Below, piece by piece: positions 1 through 5,366 of a stretch of 5,366 bases of DNA; position 1 is the first letter of the stretch, and every line of letters begins with the position of its first letter. Source of the DNA: Deltaproteobacteria bacterium (GTDB lineage: Bacteria > Desulfobacterota > Desulfomonilia > UBA1062); NCBI GenBank assembly GCA_020053185.1, contig JAGVNP010000169.1, positions 1 through 5,366 on the forward strand, read 5' to 3'. The position numbers and the translations under genes were made by a program. The notes under the pieces were generated by a model that did no database searches, was not told the origin of the DNA, and saw nothing but the letters and a program-made list of their open reading frames with translations.

Positions 1-2
1 AA

Positions 3-737
3 AAATTCAAATCAAATCTGCAGAAATTTTTAGGCGCAAAAAAAGGAAATCTCTGCGAGGATTGCACGCGCAGGGTGGATACTAACCCGTTGAGAGTATT
101 TGACTGCAAGGTGGCAACATGCCAGGAAGCGATTGCTGATGCGCCGGTTATTGAAGATTCCCTGTGCGACAAGTGCAAAACCAATTTTGCTGATGTGCAG
201 AAATTCTTAAAGATACTGAACATACCGTATGCAAAAGCGCCGCGTCTTGTCCGTGGGCTTGATTACTATACGCGAACCACGTTTGAGATAAAGGCAGAAG
301 GCCTTGGCAGCCAGAATGCAGTTGCAGGAGGCGGCAGATATGACGGCCTTGTAAAGCAGCTTGGAGGCCCTGATGTAGCGGGTATTGGTTTTGCCTTTGG
401 CCTGGAGCGCACCATCATGATCATGGAGGACAAAAAAGAATCTCCTCTAGGGTGCTTTGTGGTTATGCAGAACGAAACCGTGTATCCGTATGCGATTGAG
501 TTGATAGATGAGATCAGAAAAGCGCAAATACAGGTGCAGGCAGTATTTGAAAAGAGTTTTAAGGCGCAGATGCGGCGGGCTGATAAGCTTGGCTATCCTG
601 TGTGCATTATTATTGGTGAAGATGAAAAGAACAGAGATGCTGTCACGATAAAAGATATGAGATCATCAACTCAGGAGCAGGTGGCCCGGCCGCAGTTGGT
701 AGAAAAGATTCGACAGTTAATTGGAGGGAGCAATTGA
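3..737 (+). CDS. hisS: Histidyl-tRNA synthetase, 3' part (5' end outside window)
   Basis: Class II synthetase that joins histidine to tRNA-His in the cytoplasm. The frame is open from base 3, giving 244 residues; bacterial HisRS is usually about 410-430, so roughly 170-180 N-terminal residues, including motifs 1 and 2, lie upstream. A GTG at 75 is only an internal Val: the preceding codons read LCEDCTRR, which joins directly to VDTNPLRVFDCK, a typical HisRS stretch. Visible family signatures are the HisA loop LVRGLDYY (window residues 82-89, with the catalytic Arg), the glycine-rich AGGGRYDGL (108-116) and motif 3 GIGFAFGLER (127-136). A C-terminal anticodon-binding alpha/beta domain covers about 150-244, ending in IIIGEDE...AVTIKDM. 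Six cysteines cluster before the HisA loop. The TGA stop overlaps the aspS start by 4 bp, so the two are co-translated. The identification is secure; the missing N-terminus is an effect of the window edge. Confidence 0.97.
   Translation, partial: KFKSNLQKFLGAKKGNLCEDCTRRVDTNPLRVFDCKVATCQEAIADAPVIEDSLCDKCKTNFADVQKFLKILNIPYAKAPRLVRGLDYYTRTTFEIKAEGLGSQNAVAGGGRYDGLVKQLGGPDVAGIGFAFGLERTIMIMEDKKESPLGCFVVMQNETVYPYAIELIDEIRKAQIQVQAVFEKSFKAQMRRADKLGYPVCIIIGEDEKNRDAVTIKDMRSSTQEQVARPQLVEKIRQLIGGSN
723..728 (+). promoter_or_regulatory. Ribosome binding site of aspS inside the hisS end
   Basis: GGAGGG is a strong Shine-Dalgarno sequence lying in the last codons of hisS. It is 5 nt from the TTG at 734 and 17 nt from the ATG at 746. 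The spacing therefore favours the TTG start, although the N-terminal sequence conserved in the family would be satisfied by the ATG. Confidence 0.75.
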
Positions 738-2515
738 AAGCTGGCATGAAGCGGACAAAATACTGCGGTGAAGTCACAAAGGATGATTGCGGAAAAAAGA
801 TCACGCTTATGGGATGGGTGCAGAAGCGGCGTGATCTTGGAGGCCTGGTATTTCTTGATCTGCGCGACAGGGCCGGCATATGTCAGATAGTATTTAATCC
901 TGAGACAGATCCTGAGACTCATGCTTTAGCGCAAAAGGTAAAGGCTGAATACTGTATTGCGATAAAAGGTGAAGTAGTTCTCAGGCCAGAGGATATGCGC
1001 AATAAAACCATGAATACAGGCGATGTGGAGATTCTGGCTGAAGAGATACATATATTAAATGAAGCAAAGACATTGCCCTTTGTGTTGTCAGAAGAGGTGG
1101 AAGTGGGCGAGGCATTGAAACTACAGTACCGCTATCTTGATTTGCGAAAGCCTGGTCTGCAGAACAATATCATTCTTCGTCACAAGGCAGCGCAGTGCGT
1201 GCGGACATATCTCAATGATGCGGGTTTTATTGAGGTCGAGACACCAATGCTCACCAAGAGCACGCCTGAAGGCGCGCGCGATTATCTTGTTCCGAGCAGG
1301 ATATTCCCGGGTCATTTTTTTGCCTTGCCTCAGTCGCCCCAGCTCTTCAAGCAGCTGCTCATGATCTCTGGCTTTGACCGGTACTATCAGATCGTCAAAT
1401 GCTTTCGCGACGAAGATCTGCGTGCAGACCGGCAGCCGGAATTCACACAGATCGACCTCGAGACTTCATTCCTAGAAATGGATGAGATCCTTGATATTAC
1501 AGAAGGACTTATTGTTGATATGTTCAAGGAAACAATAGGCGTGGACATGAAGCAACCGTTTTTGCGCATGAGCTACGATGAAGCAATGTCGAGTTATGGC
1601 GCAGATAAACCGGATATACGCTTTGACATGAAGCTCTTTGATATCTCTGATATCGTGGCAAAGACTGATTTTGGAGTCTTTTCCTCCACTGTTGCAAACG
1701 GCGGCGTGATAAAGGCCATGAACGTAAAAGCCCCAGCCGAACTCAGCAGAAAAGATCTGGATTCGTTTGGTGTATTTGTTGCCACATTTGGCGCAAAAGG
1801 CGTTATGTGGGCAAAAATCTCAGATACCGGTTGGCAAAGCTCGTTTGCAAAATTTTTGAGCGACGACCAGAAGAAAAAGATCGAAGAGCGGCTTTCTATA
1901 AAGCCTGGCGATACCATGCTCGTGATCGCAGGCAAAAAAGAAATGGTGAATGCAAGCCTTGGTGCATTGCGTCTCCATGTAGCAGAAAAGCTCTCCCTCA
2001 TACCGGAAAATACGTATGCTCCTCTCTGGGTGATCGGGTTCCCGCTCCTTGAGTGGAATGAAGATGAAAAGAGATTTGTTGCAGTGCATCATCCGTTTAC
2101 TGCTCCTGCCATCGAGGACATTGATCTGCTCTCAACAGATCCTGCTAAAGTAAAGGCGCAAGCGTACGATATGGTAATCAATGGTCAGGAAGTAGGCGGC
2201 GGAAGCGTACGTATCCATAGCAGGGATCTCCAGAAAAAGGTCTTTGACGTGATCGGGCTTGGCGAAGAAGAGGCAAAATATAAATTCGGATTTTTACTTG
2301 AGGCATTGGAATATGGAGCACCTCCACATGGCGGTCTTGCTTTTGGCTTTGACAGGCTGGTTGCGCTTCTTACAGGTGCGAAATCCCTGCGGGATGTGAT
2401 TGCATTCCCAAAGACTCAGAAGGCAGCATGCCCTCTTACCCAGGCTCCATCGTCTGTTGATGACGCGCAGCTTGCAGAATTGGGCATAAAGGTGTTAGAT
2501 AAATATAAAAATTAA
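734..2515 (+). CDS. aspS: Aspartyl-tRNA synthetase, bacterial type
   Basis: Cytoplasmic class IIb synthetase charging tRNA-Asp. At 593 residues it has the length of the bacterial type. Domains: an N-terminal OB-fold anticodon-binding domain (about 5-110, with GWVQKRRDLGGLVFLDLRD at 27-45); the catalytic core from YRYLDLRKP (132-140); QSPQ (200-203), which helps bind aspartate; motif 2 FRDEDLRADRQPEFTQID (224-241); the bacterial GAD insertion (about 300-410); HHPFTAP (452-458); GQEVGGGSVRIH (484-495); and motif 3 GGLAFGFDRL (533-542), whose Arg binds ATP. All class II catalytic signatures are intact. Leu35 sits where non-discriminating AspRS typically has His, which hints at a tRNA-Asp-specific enzyme. 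The TTG start at 734 is chosen for its 5-nt spacing from GGAGGG; an ATG at 746 would give 589 residues beginning MKRTKYCGEV, which matches typical family N-termini, so the exact start is open. It overlaps hisS by 4 bp; no terminator follows. Confidence 0.97.
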   Translation: MKAGMKRTKYCGEVTKDDCGKKITLMGWVQKRRDLGGLVFLDLRDRAGICQIVFNPETDPETHALAQKVKAEYCIAIKGEVVLRPEDMRNKTMNTGDVEILAEEIHILNEAKTLPFVLSEEVEVGEALKLQYRYLDLRKPGLQNNIILRHKAAQCVRTYLNDAGFIEVETPMLTKSTPEGARDYLVPSRIFPGHFFALPQSPQLFKQLLMISGFDRYYQIVKCFRDEDLRADRQPEFTQIDLETSFLEMDEILDITEGLIVDMFKETIGVDMKQPFLRMSYDEAMSSYGADKPDIRFDMKLFDISDIVAKTDFGVFSSTVANGGVIKAMNVKAPAELSRKDLDSFGVFVATFGAKGVMWAKISDTGWQSSFAKFLSDDQKKKIEERLSIKPGDTMLVIAGKKEMVNASLGALRLHVAEKLSLIPENTYAPLWVIGFPLLEWNEDEKRFVAVHHPFTAPAIEDIDLLSTDPAKVKAQAYDMVINGQEVGGGSVRIHSRDLQKKVFDVIGLGEEEAKYKFGFLLEALEYGAPPHGGLAFGFDRLVALLTGAKSLRDVIAFPKTQKAACPLTQAPSSVDDAQLAELGIKVLDKYKN

Positions 2516-2542
2516 TCCTTACAGTACGTAACAGAGAACTTA

Positions 2543-2549
2543 GAGGTGA
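2543..2549 (+). promoter_or_regulatory. Strong ribosome binding site of the LysM lipoprotein gene
   Basis: GAGGTGA is a seven-base match to the anti-Shine-Dalgarno sequence, 7 nt before the ATG at 2557. It fixes the start and suggests efficient independent translation despite the short 41-bp gap after aspS. No convincing -35/-10 pair or terminator is visible in that gap, so read-through from aspS is likely. Confidence 0.8.
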
Positions 2550-2556
2550 AAAGATC

Positions 2557-3288
2557 ATGAAAAAGTTATGTATAGTTTTTATATTGAGTGTATTTGCCCT
2601 CACTGGGTGTGCGCATGTGGATGAGAAAGCCAAGCCAGATGCCTCAAAAGAGGTTGTCCAGACCGATAAGGCTAAGACTGAAACGGTGAAGCAAGAGCCG
2701 AAGTCCAGCAAAGACGAATCTGAAAAGCAAATTATGGATGAGGCTGCCAAAGAGATCAGGAATGTGATCGCAATATCCAGCTTCAAATATGCACCAAAAG
2801 AGTTTTTTGATCTGCTCGTTACTTATCTGGAGATGCAGAACGCATATTTTAAGGGTAATAAAAAGGAACTCAAGACACTTAAAAATCAGTTTTATTCCAA
2901 AGTTGAAAACACCCAGGCAATGACAATAGCGGGCAAGGAAGAGTGGCTGAAAAATCTTCAAAAAGAGATCGATATTACCAAGCAGCAGATAGAAAAACAG
3001 GAAGGTGGCGAAACTTTTACGGTTTACCCCACCATATACATTGTAAAAAAGGGAGATACGCTTCCGAGCATTTCAGCACGGCATGAGATCTATAATGATT
3101 CATACATGTGGCCGCTCATCTACAAGGCAAACAGAGACCAGATCAAAGATCCGAAAAAACTCTACGGCGGTCAGGATTTAAAGATCCCCAGGGATATGAG
3201 CACAAAGGATATCATTGATGCCAGACGTGAGGCCGGAGCTCCTGATCCTGAGAAAATTCCCAAAGATTCTTATTCACCCAAGAGGTAA
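2557..3288 (+). CDS. LysM-domain lipoprotein
   Basis: Predicted lipid-anchored envelope protein that binds peptidoglycan; its exact role is unknown. Residues 1-17 form a lipoprotein signal peptide (MKK, a hydrophobic stretch, then the lipobox LTGC) with Cys18 as the lipidated residue. The residue after Cys18 is Ala, not Asp, which by the Lol rule favours the outer membrane. Residues 19-60 are a Lys/Glu/Asp-rich, probably disordered linker. Residues 61-150 look helical and charged, with coiled-coil-like stretches at about 101-150, and I recognise no family there. A LysM domain covers about 160-212: YIVKKGDTL, then YNDSYMWPLIYKANRDQI, ending GGQDLKIPR. This LysM subtype, with a tryptophan before PLIYKANRDQI, is one I know from deltaproteobacterial and related genomes. 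The tail 213-243 is charged and proline-rich. There is no hydrolase motif, so a structural or targeting role is more likely than an enzymatic one. The gene ends 2 bp before the next one. Confidence 0.9.
   Translation: MKKLCIVFILSVFALTGCAHVDEKAKPDASKEVVQTDKAKTETVKQEPKSSKDESEKQIMDEAAKEIRNVIAISSFKYAPKEFFDLLVTYLEMQNAYFKGNKKELKTLKNQFYSKVENTQAMTIAGKEEWLKNLQKEIDITKQQIEKQEGGETFTVYPTIYIVKKGDTLPSISARHEIYNDSYMWPLIYKANRDQIKDPKKLYGGQDLKIPRDMSTKDIIDARREAGAPDPEKIPKDSYSPKR
3281..3286 (+). promoter_or_regulatory. Ribosome binding site of the condensing enzyme, overlapping the LysM gene end
   Basis: AGAGGT lies in the last Arg codon and first stop base of the lipoprotein gene, 4 nt before the ATG at 3291. The spacing is short but usable. 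Together with the 2-bp intergenic distance it implies translational coupling of the two genes. Confidence 0.6.
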
Positions 3289-3290
3289 AT

Positions 3291-5189
3291 ATGGCACGCT
3301 GGGATCATAATAAAAAAGTTTTTATTTCTCTACCAAAAAAGAGTCATCAGGGATCTGATGATGCCCCTAATCTTTACAGGGGTCTGTTCAATTACGCAGA
3401 AGTTCCCAAGATCGATTTTGATATGAAGATAATCCCTGTGTCTCCCAGCGATGATATATTTATTACCGACACAACTTTTCGCGATGGACAGCAGTCCATG
3501 ACCCCGTTTACCATAAGCCAGATCGAGACGCTTTTTGATTTTCTCTACAGGATTGGTGGAAAGGCTGGCCTGATAAGGGCCACAGAATTTTTCCTCTACA
3601 CCAAGAAGGACAAAGAGGCTGTAGAGATCTGCAGGGCAAAAGGATACGAGTACCCAAAGGTAACCTCATGGATAAGGGCAACAAAAGGAGATCTCAAGCT
3701 CGTAAAAGAGATGAAGATCAATGAAACCGGTATTCTCACTTCAGTGTCTGATTATCATATCTATATGAAGCTTGGCATGGACCGGAAAAAAGCAATGGAG
3801 TCTTATCTTGGGATCGTCAAAGATACGCTCTCGCTTGGGGTTATTCCAAGATGTCATTTTGAGGATGTTACCAAGGCCGACATCTATGGTTTCTGCGTGC
3901 CTTTTGCCATGGAGTTGATGAAGCTTAAGGAAGAGTCCGGCATTGATGTAAAGATAAGGCTCTGCGATACACTCGGCTATGGCATACCGTTCCCGGGCGC
4001 TGCACTTCCAAGAGCAGTGGACAAGCTGGTGCGGACAATGACAGATGATGCAGGTGTTCCTGGTCATCTCCTCGAATGGCATGGACATAATGATTTTCAC
4101 AAAGGACTGGTGAATGCAACCGTGGCATGGCTGCATGGCTGCGCATCAGTGAACTGCGCAATACTCGGTTTTGGCGAGCGCACAGGCAATACTCCGATTG
4201 AGGCCATGGTGATAGAATATCTCTCGCTTCGTGGCCCAAAAGAAGGTGTGGATACAAAAGCGATTACCGAGATGGCGCGGTATGTTAATAGCGAGATGGA
4301 CTATAGAATACCGCCAAACTATCCGTTTGTGGGAGAGAACTTCAATGTGACCAGGGCAGGCGTGCATGCAGACGGGATCTTGAAGGACGAGGAGATATAC
4401 AATATATTTGATACAACCAAGATCCTTGACCGGCCCATTGAAATAGCCATTACTGACAAATCAGGAAAAGCCGGCATTGCTCATTGGATAAACAGACATT
4501 ACAACCTGAAACAAGGCGAGATCGATAAAAAGCATCCCGGAATATCCCGCATCTATCAGAGCATTCTCAAAGATTTTGAAGACGGCAGGCCTACATCCAT
4601 GTCTGATGAAGAGATGGAAAAGCTCACCATGAATTTCATCCCGCAGCTCTTCCTGTCCGGGTTCGATCTCATCAAGAGCGAGGCTGCCGAGTATGCGAGA
4701 CAGCTGATAGAGCGTGTTCTTGAAAACAAAGAGATGCAGACAATGAGCCCGAAAAAGCAGGAACCCATTATTCTCGAGTTCATCAAAGAATACCGCTTCA
4801 TCCAGTTTGCATATGTTACTGATCTCAATGGGATCAAGATCACGAAGAACATCACGCAGCCTGAATATAAGGCACAGTTCTCCCACAAGATGGGTGAACA
4901 TGAGGACTGCTCTGACAGGGAATGGTTTAAGAAGACCCTGGAGGATGCACAGCTCCATGTGAGCGGCATCTGCACATCCAGAATTACCGGCGCCCTTATC
5001 ATCACCGTATCTGCCCCTATTGTGGATAATGAAGGGGAAATACTCGGGGTGTTTGGAATCGATATACGGTTTGAAGATGTGGTTAAGGTCATCCAGAGCA
5101 TGTATGAAGCAAGGGGAGCAATGATGAGTCCGATGGAACTCAAAAAATATCAGAAACTTTTATGGGAAGAGATGCACAGGCATAGTTGA
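3291..5189 (+). CDS. HMGL-like condensing enzyme (Re-citrate synthase/homocitrate synthase-like) with C-terminal Cache/PDC sensor domain
   Basis: DRE-TIM metallolyase of the 2-isopropylmalate/homocitrate/Re-citrate synthase superfamily, expected to condense an acyl-CoA with a 2-oxoacid in the cytoplasm. Seen: DTTFRDGQQ (residues 60-68), with Arg64 as catalytic Arg and Asp65 as metal ligand; HGH (264-266), the other metal-binding histidines; GFGERTGNTPIE (293-304); and AGVHADG (356-362), whose His359 matches the catalytic histidine of the following subdomain. Residues 365-405 (EEIYNIFDT, TDKSGKAGIAHWI) resemble Re-citrate-synthase-like proteins of anaerobes more than LeuA. No LeuA-type allosteric domain is seen. 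Instead, about 481-602 looks like a single Cache/PDC fold: FAYVTDLNG, DREWF (542-546), TGALIITVSAPIVDNEGEILGVFGIDIRFED. There is no signal peptide or membrane segment, so the sensor-like part should be cytoplasmic. At 632 residues it is far longer than the roughly 450 of C. kluyveri Re-citrate synthase. The superfamily is certain; the substrate is inferred and could be 2-oxoglutarate (homocitrate), pyruvate (citramalate) or 2-oxoisovalerate. Confidence 0.85.
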   Translation: MARWDHNKKVFISLPKKSHQGSDDAPNLYRGLFNYAEVPKIDFDMKIIPVSPSDDIFITDTTFRDGQQSMTPFTISQIETLFDFLYRIGGKAGLIRATEFFLYTKKDKEAVEICRAKGYEYPKVTSWIRATKGDLKLVKEMKINETGILTSVSDYHIYMKLGMDRKKAMESYLGIVKDTLSLGVIPRCHFEDVTKADIYGFCVPFAMELMKLKEESGIDVKIRLCDTLGYGIPFPGAALPRAVDKLVRTMTDDAGVPGHLLEWHGHNDFHKGLVNATVAWLHGCASVNCAILGFGERTGNTPIEAMVIEYLSLRGPKEGVDTKAITEMARYVNSEMDYRIPPNYPFVGENFNVTRAGVHADGILKDEEIYNIFDTTKILDRPIEIAITDKSGKAGIAHWINRHYNLKQGEIDKKHPGISRIYQSILKDFEDGRPTSMSDEEMEKLTMNFIPQLFLSGFDLIKSEAAEYARQLIERVLENKEMQTMSPKKQEPIILEFIKEYRFIQFAYVTDLNGIKITKNITQPEYKAQFSHKMGEHEDCSDREWFKKTLEDAQLHVSGICTSRITGALIITVSAPIVDNEGEILGVFGIDIRFEDVVKVIQSMYEARGAMMSPMELKKYQKLLWEEMHRHS

Positions 5190-5204
5190 TGATAAAGAAG
5201 GGTT

Positions 5205-5239
5205 TAAGGATTAAGGTGTAAGGATTACGGAGTAAGGAA
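5205..5239 (+). repeat. Purine-rich heptad tandem array (TAAGGNN, five units)
   Basis: Five consecutive 7-nt units: TAAGGAT, TAAGGTG, TAAGGAT, TACGGAG, TAAGGAA. Units 1 and 3 are identical, giving an overlaid 14-nt period. It begins 15 nt after the stop of the condensing enzyme. Its units are of the type AAGGNNN, and the pyrimidine array at 5268-5302 carries the related GAGGNNC type on the opposite strand, so the two tracts are imperfect inverted copies. GGAAC at 5236-5240 pairs exactly with GTTCC at 5279-5283. The function is unknown. Confidence 0.75.
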
Positions 5240-5260
5240 CAAAGGCACAGAGGCACAAAG
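5240..5260 (+). repeat. Octamer direct repeat (CAAAGGCA / CAGAGGCA / CAAAG)
   Basis: Two 8-nt units differing at one base, plus a partial third unit, abut the purine heptad array without a gap. The tract lies in the loop side of the possible inverted structure formed by the flanking arrays. Nothing indicates transcription factor binding, and no coding frame with a start and ribosome binding site is visible. Confidence 0.6.
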
Positions 5261-5267
5261 ACTATAA

Positions 5268-5302
5268 CCTCGCACCTCGTTCCTCGAACCTCAAACCTGA
5301 CA
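5268..5302 (+). repeat. Pyrimidine-rich heptad tandem array (CCTCGNN, five units)
   Basis: Five consecutive 7-nt units: CCTCGCA, CCTCGTT, CCTCGAA, CCTCAAA, CCTGACA. The first three share CCTCG and the last two have decayed. It has the same unit length as the purine array at 5205-5239 but lies in inverted orientation. The two can be drawn as a long, interrupted hairpin spanning about 5211-5308. Pairing is only partial and there is no U-run after it, so it does not look like a standard intrinsic terminator. Confidence 0.75.
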
Positions 5303-5319
5303 ACTGAAAGCTAATTAAT

Positions 5320-5324
5320 AGGAG
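5320..5324 (+). promoter_or_regulatory. Ribosome binding site of the gene entering at the right edge
   Basis: AGGAG stands 9 nt before the ATG at 5334, following an AT-rich stretch (TAATTAAT at 5312-5319). It supports the ATG at 5334 as a real start. Confidence 0.65.
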
Positions 5325-5333
5325 TTGATACAG

Positions 5334-5366
5334 ATGGCTGACGGTACGAAGATTGAATTCAAGGAT
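5334..5366 (+). CDS. Start of a further gene, truncated by the window edge
   Basis: Eleven codons in frame, MADGTKIEFKD, preceded by a good ribosome binding site. This is too little to assign a family; there is no hydrophobic signal sequence in the visible part, so a cytoplasmic protein is slightly favoured. It is separated from the condensing enzyme by the 144-bp repeat-rich spacer, so it may or may not belong to the same transcription unit. Confidence 0.6.
   Translation, partial: MADGTKIEFKD

Noticed and set aside
38..44. A7 run in hisS in the phase of a slippery heptamer (A AAA AAA G)
   Set aside because: The conserved HisRS sequence continues in the zero frame across it (LGAKKGNLCEDC). 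A -1 shift would end after about a dozen codons, and no stimulatory stem is obvious, so neither programmed frameshifting nor a sequencing indel is supported.
2516..2556. Promoter or terminator between aspS and the lipoprotein gene
   Set aside because: Only 41 bp are available. TTACAG at 2519-2524 has no -10 at suitable spacing, and no GC-rich hairpin is present.
4500..4730. A LeuA-type C-terminal leucine-regulatory domain in the condensing enzyme
   Set aside because: The segment after the catalytic subdomains is a helical linker (DEEMEKL, EYARQLIERVLENK) leading straight into the Cache-like domain. I see no LeuA dimer/regulatory signature.
4556..5143. Long open frame of 195 codons on the - strand within the Cache part of the condensing enzyme
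   Set aside because: It lies entirely antisense to a gene with clear domain signatures, its translation shows no recognisable motif, and no good ribosome binding site is seen. It is a shadow of codon use on the other strand, as are the - strand frames at 1594-2001, 3741-4136 and 4461-4958.
5263..5268. TATAAC as a possible -10 element for the gene starting at 5334
   Set aside because: It is a 5 of 6 match, but no -35-like hexamer lies 16-18 bp upstream (CAAAGG is there) and it sits at the edge of a low-complexity repeat tract. A promoter here is possible but not supported.
5205..5308. Intrinsic terminator after the condensing-enzyme gene
   Set aside because: The inverted heptad arrays pair only in short blocks with many mismatches, the hairpin would be very long, and no T-run follows it.

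Overview
The window is a compact, one-directional stretch of bacterial chromosome with every gene on the + strand: the 3' part of a histidyl-tRNA synthetase gene (hisS), a complete aspartyl-tRNA synthetase gene (aspS), a LysM-domain lipoprotein, a large HMGL-like (DRE-TIM metallolyase) acyl-CoA:2-oxoacid condensing enzyme fused to a C-terminal Cache/PDC-type sensor domain, and the first 11 codons of a further gene. Base composition is moderate (about mid-40s % GC by eye) and looks even across the genes, so nothing suggests recent transfer. There is no RNA gene, transposon or CRISPR array.

Organism. The sequence gives no direct taxonomic marker. Three things fit a Gram-negative-type anaerobe, for example Desulfobacterota/former Deltaproteobacteria or an environmental lineage such as Omnitrophota or Nitrospirota. 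The lipoprotein has a lipobox without a +2 Asp. The LysM type, with a YND..MWPLIYKANRDQI core, is one I associate with deltaproteobacterial-like genomes. The condensing enzyme resembles the group that contains the Re-citrate synthases of strict anaerobes such as Clostridium kluyveri, Desulfovibrio and Syntrophus. This placement is an inference of low to moderate confidence.

Layout. hisS and aspS overlap by 4 bp (TTGA: TTG start and TGA stop) and are surely translated from one message. A 41-bp gap with no visible promoter or terminator leads to the LysM lipoprotein, which has a very good ribosome binding site. Only 2 bp separate that gene from the condensing enzyme, whose ribosome binding site lies inside the end of the lipoprotein gene. 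hisS-aspS-LysM-HMGL therefore looks like one transcription unit. It is followed by a 144-bp spacer (5190-5333) made largely of three short tandem-repeat tracts: a purine-rich heptad array, an octamer array and a pyrimidine-rich heptad array. After the spacer a new gene starts at the window edge.

How they work together. The two synthetases charge tRNA-His and tRNA-Asp. The lipoprotein is predicted to act at the envelope on peptidoglycan and has no evident functional link to them. The last enzyme probably makes citrate or a homologous tricarboxylate from a 2-oxoacid and an acyl-CoA, feeding 2-oxoglutarate/glutamate or a related amino-acid pathway. The most unusual points are its sensor-like C-terminal domain, with no membrane segment, and the heptad-repeat spacer behind it.
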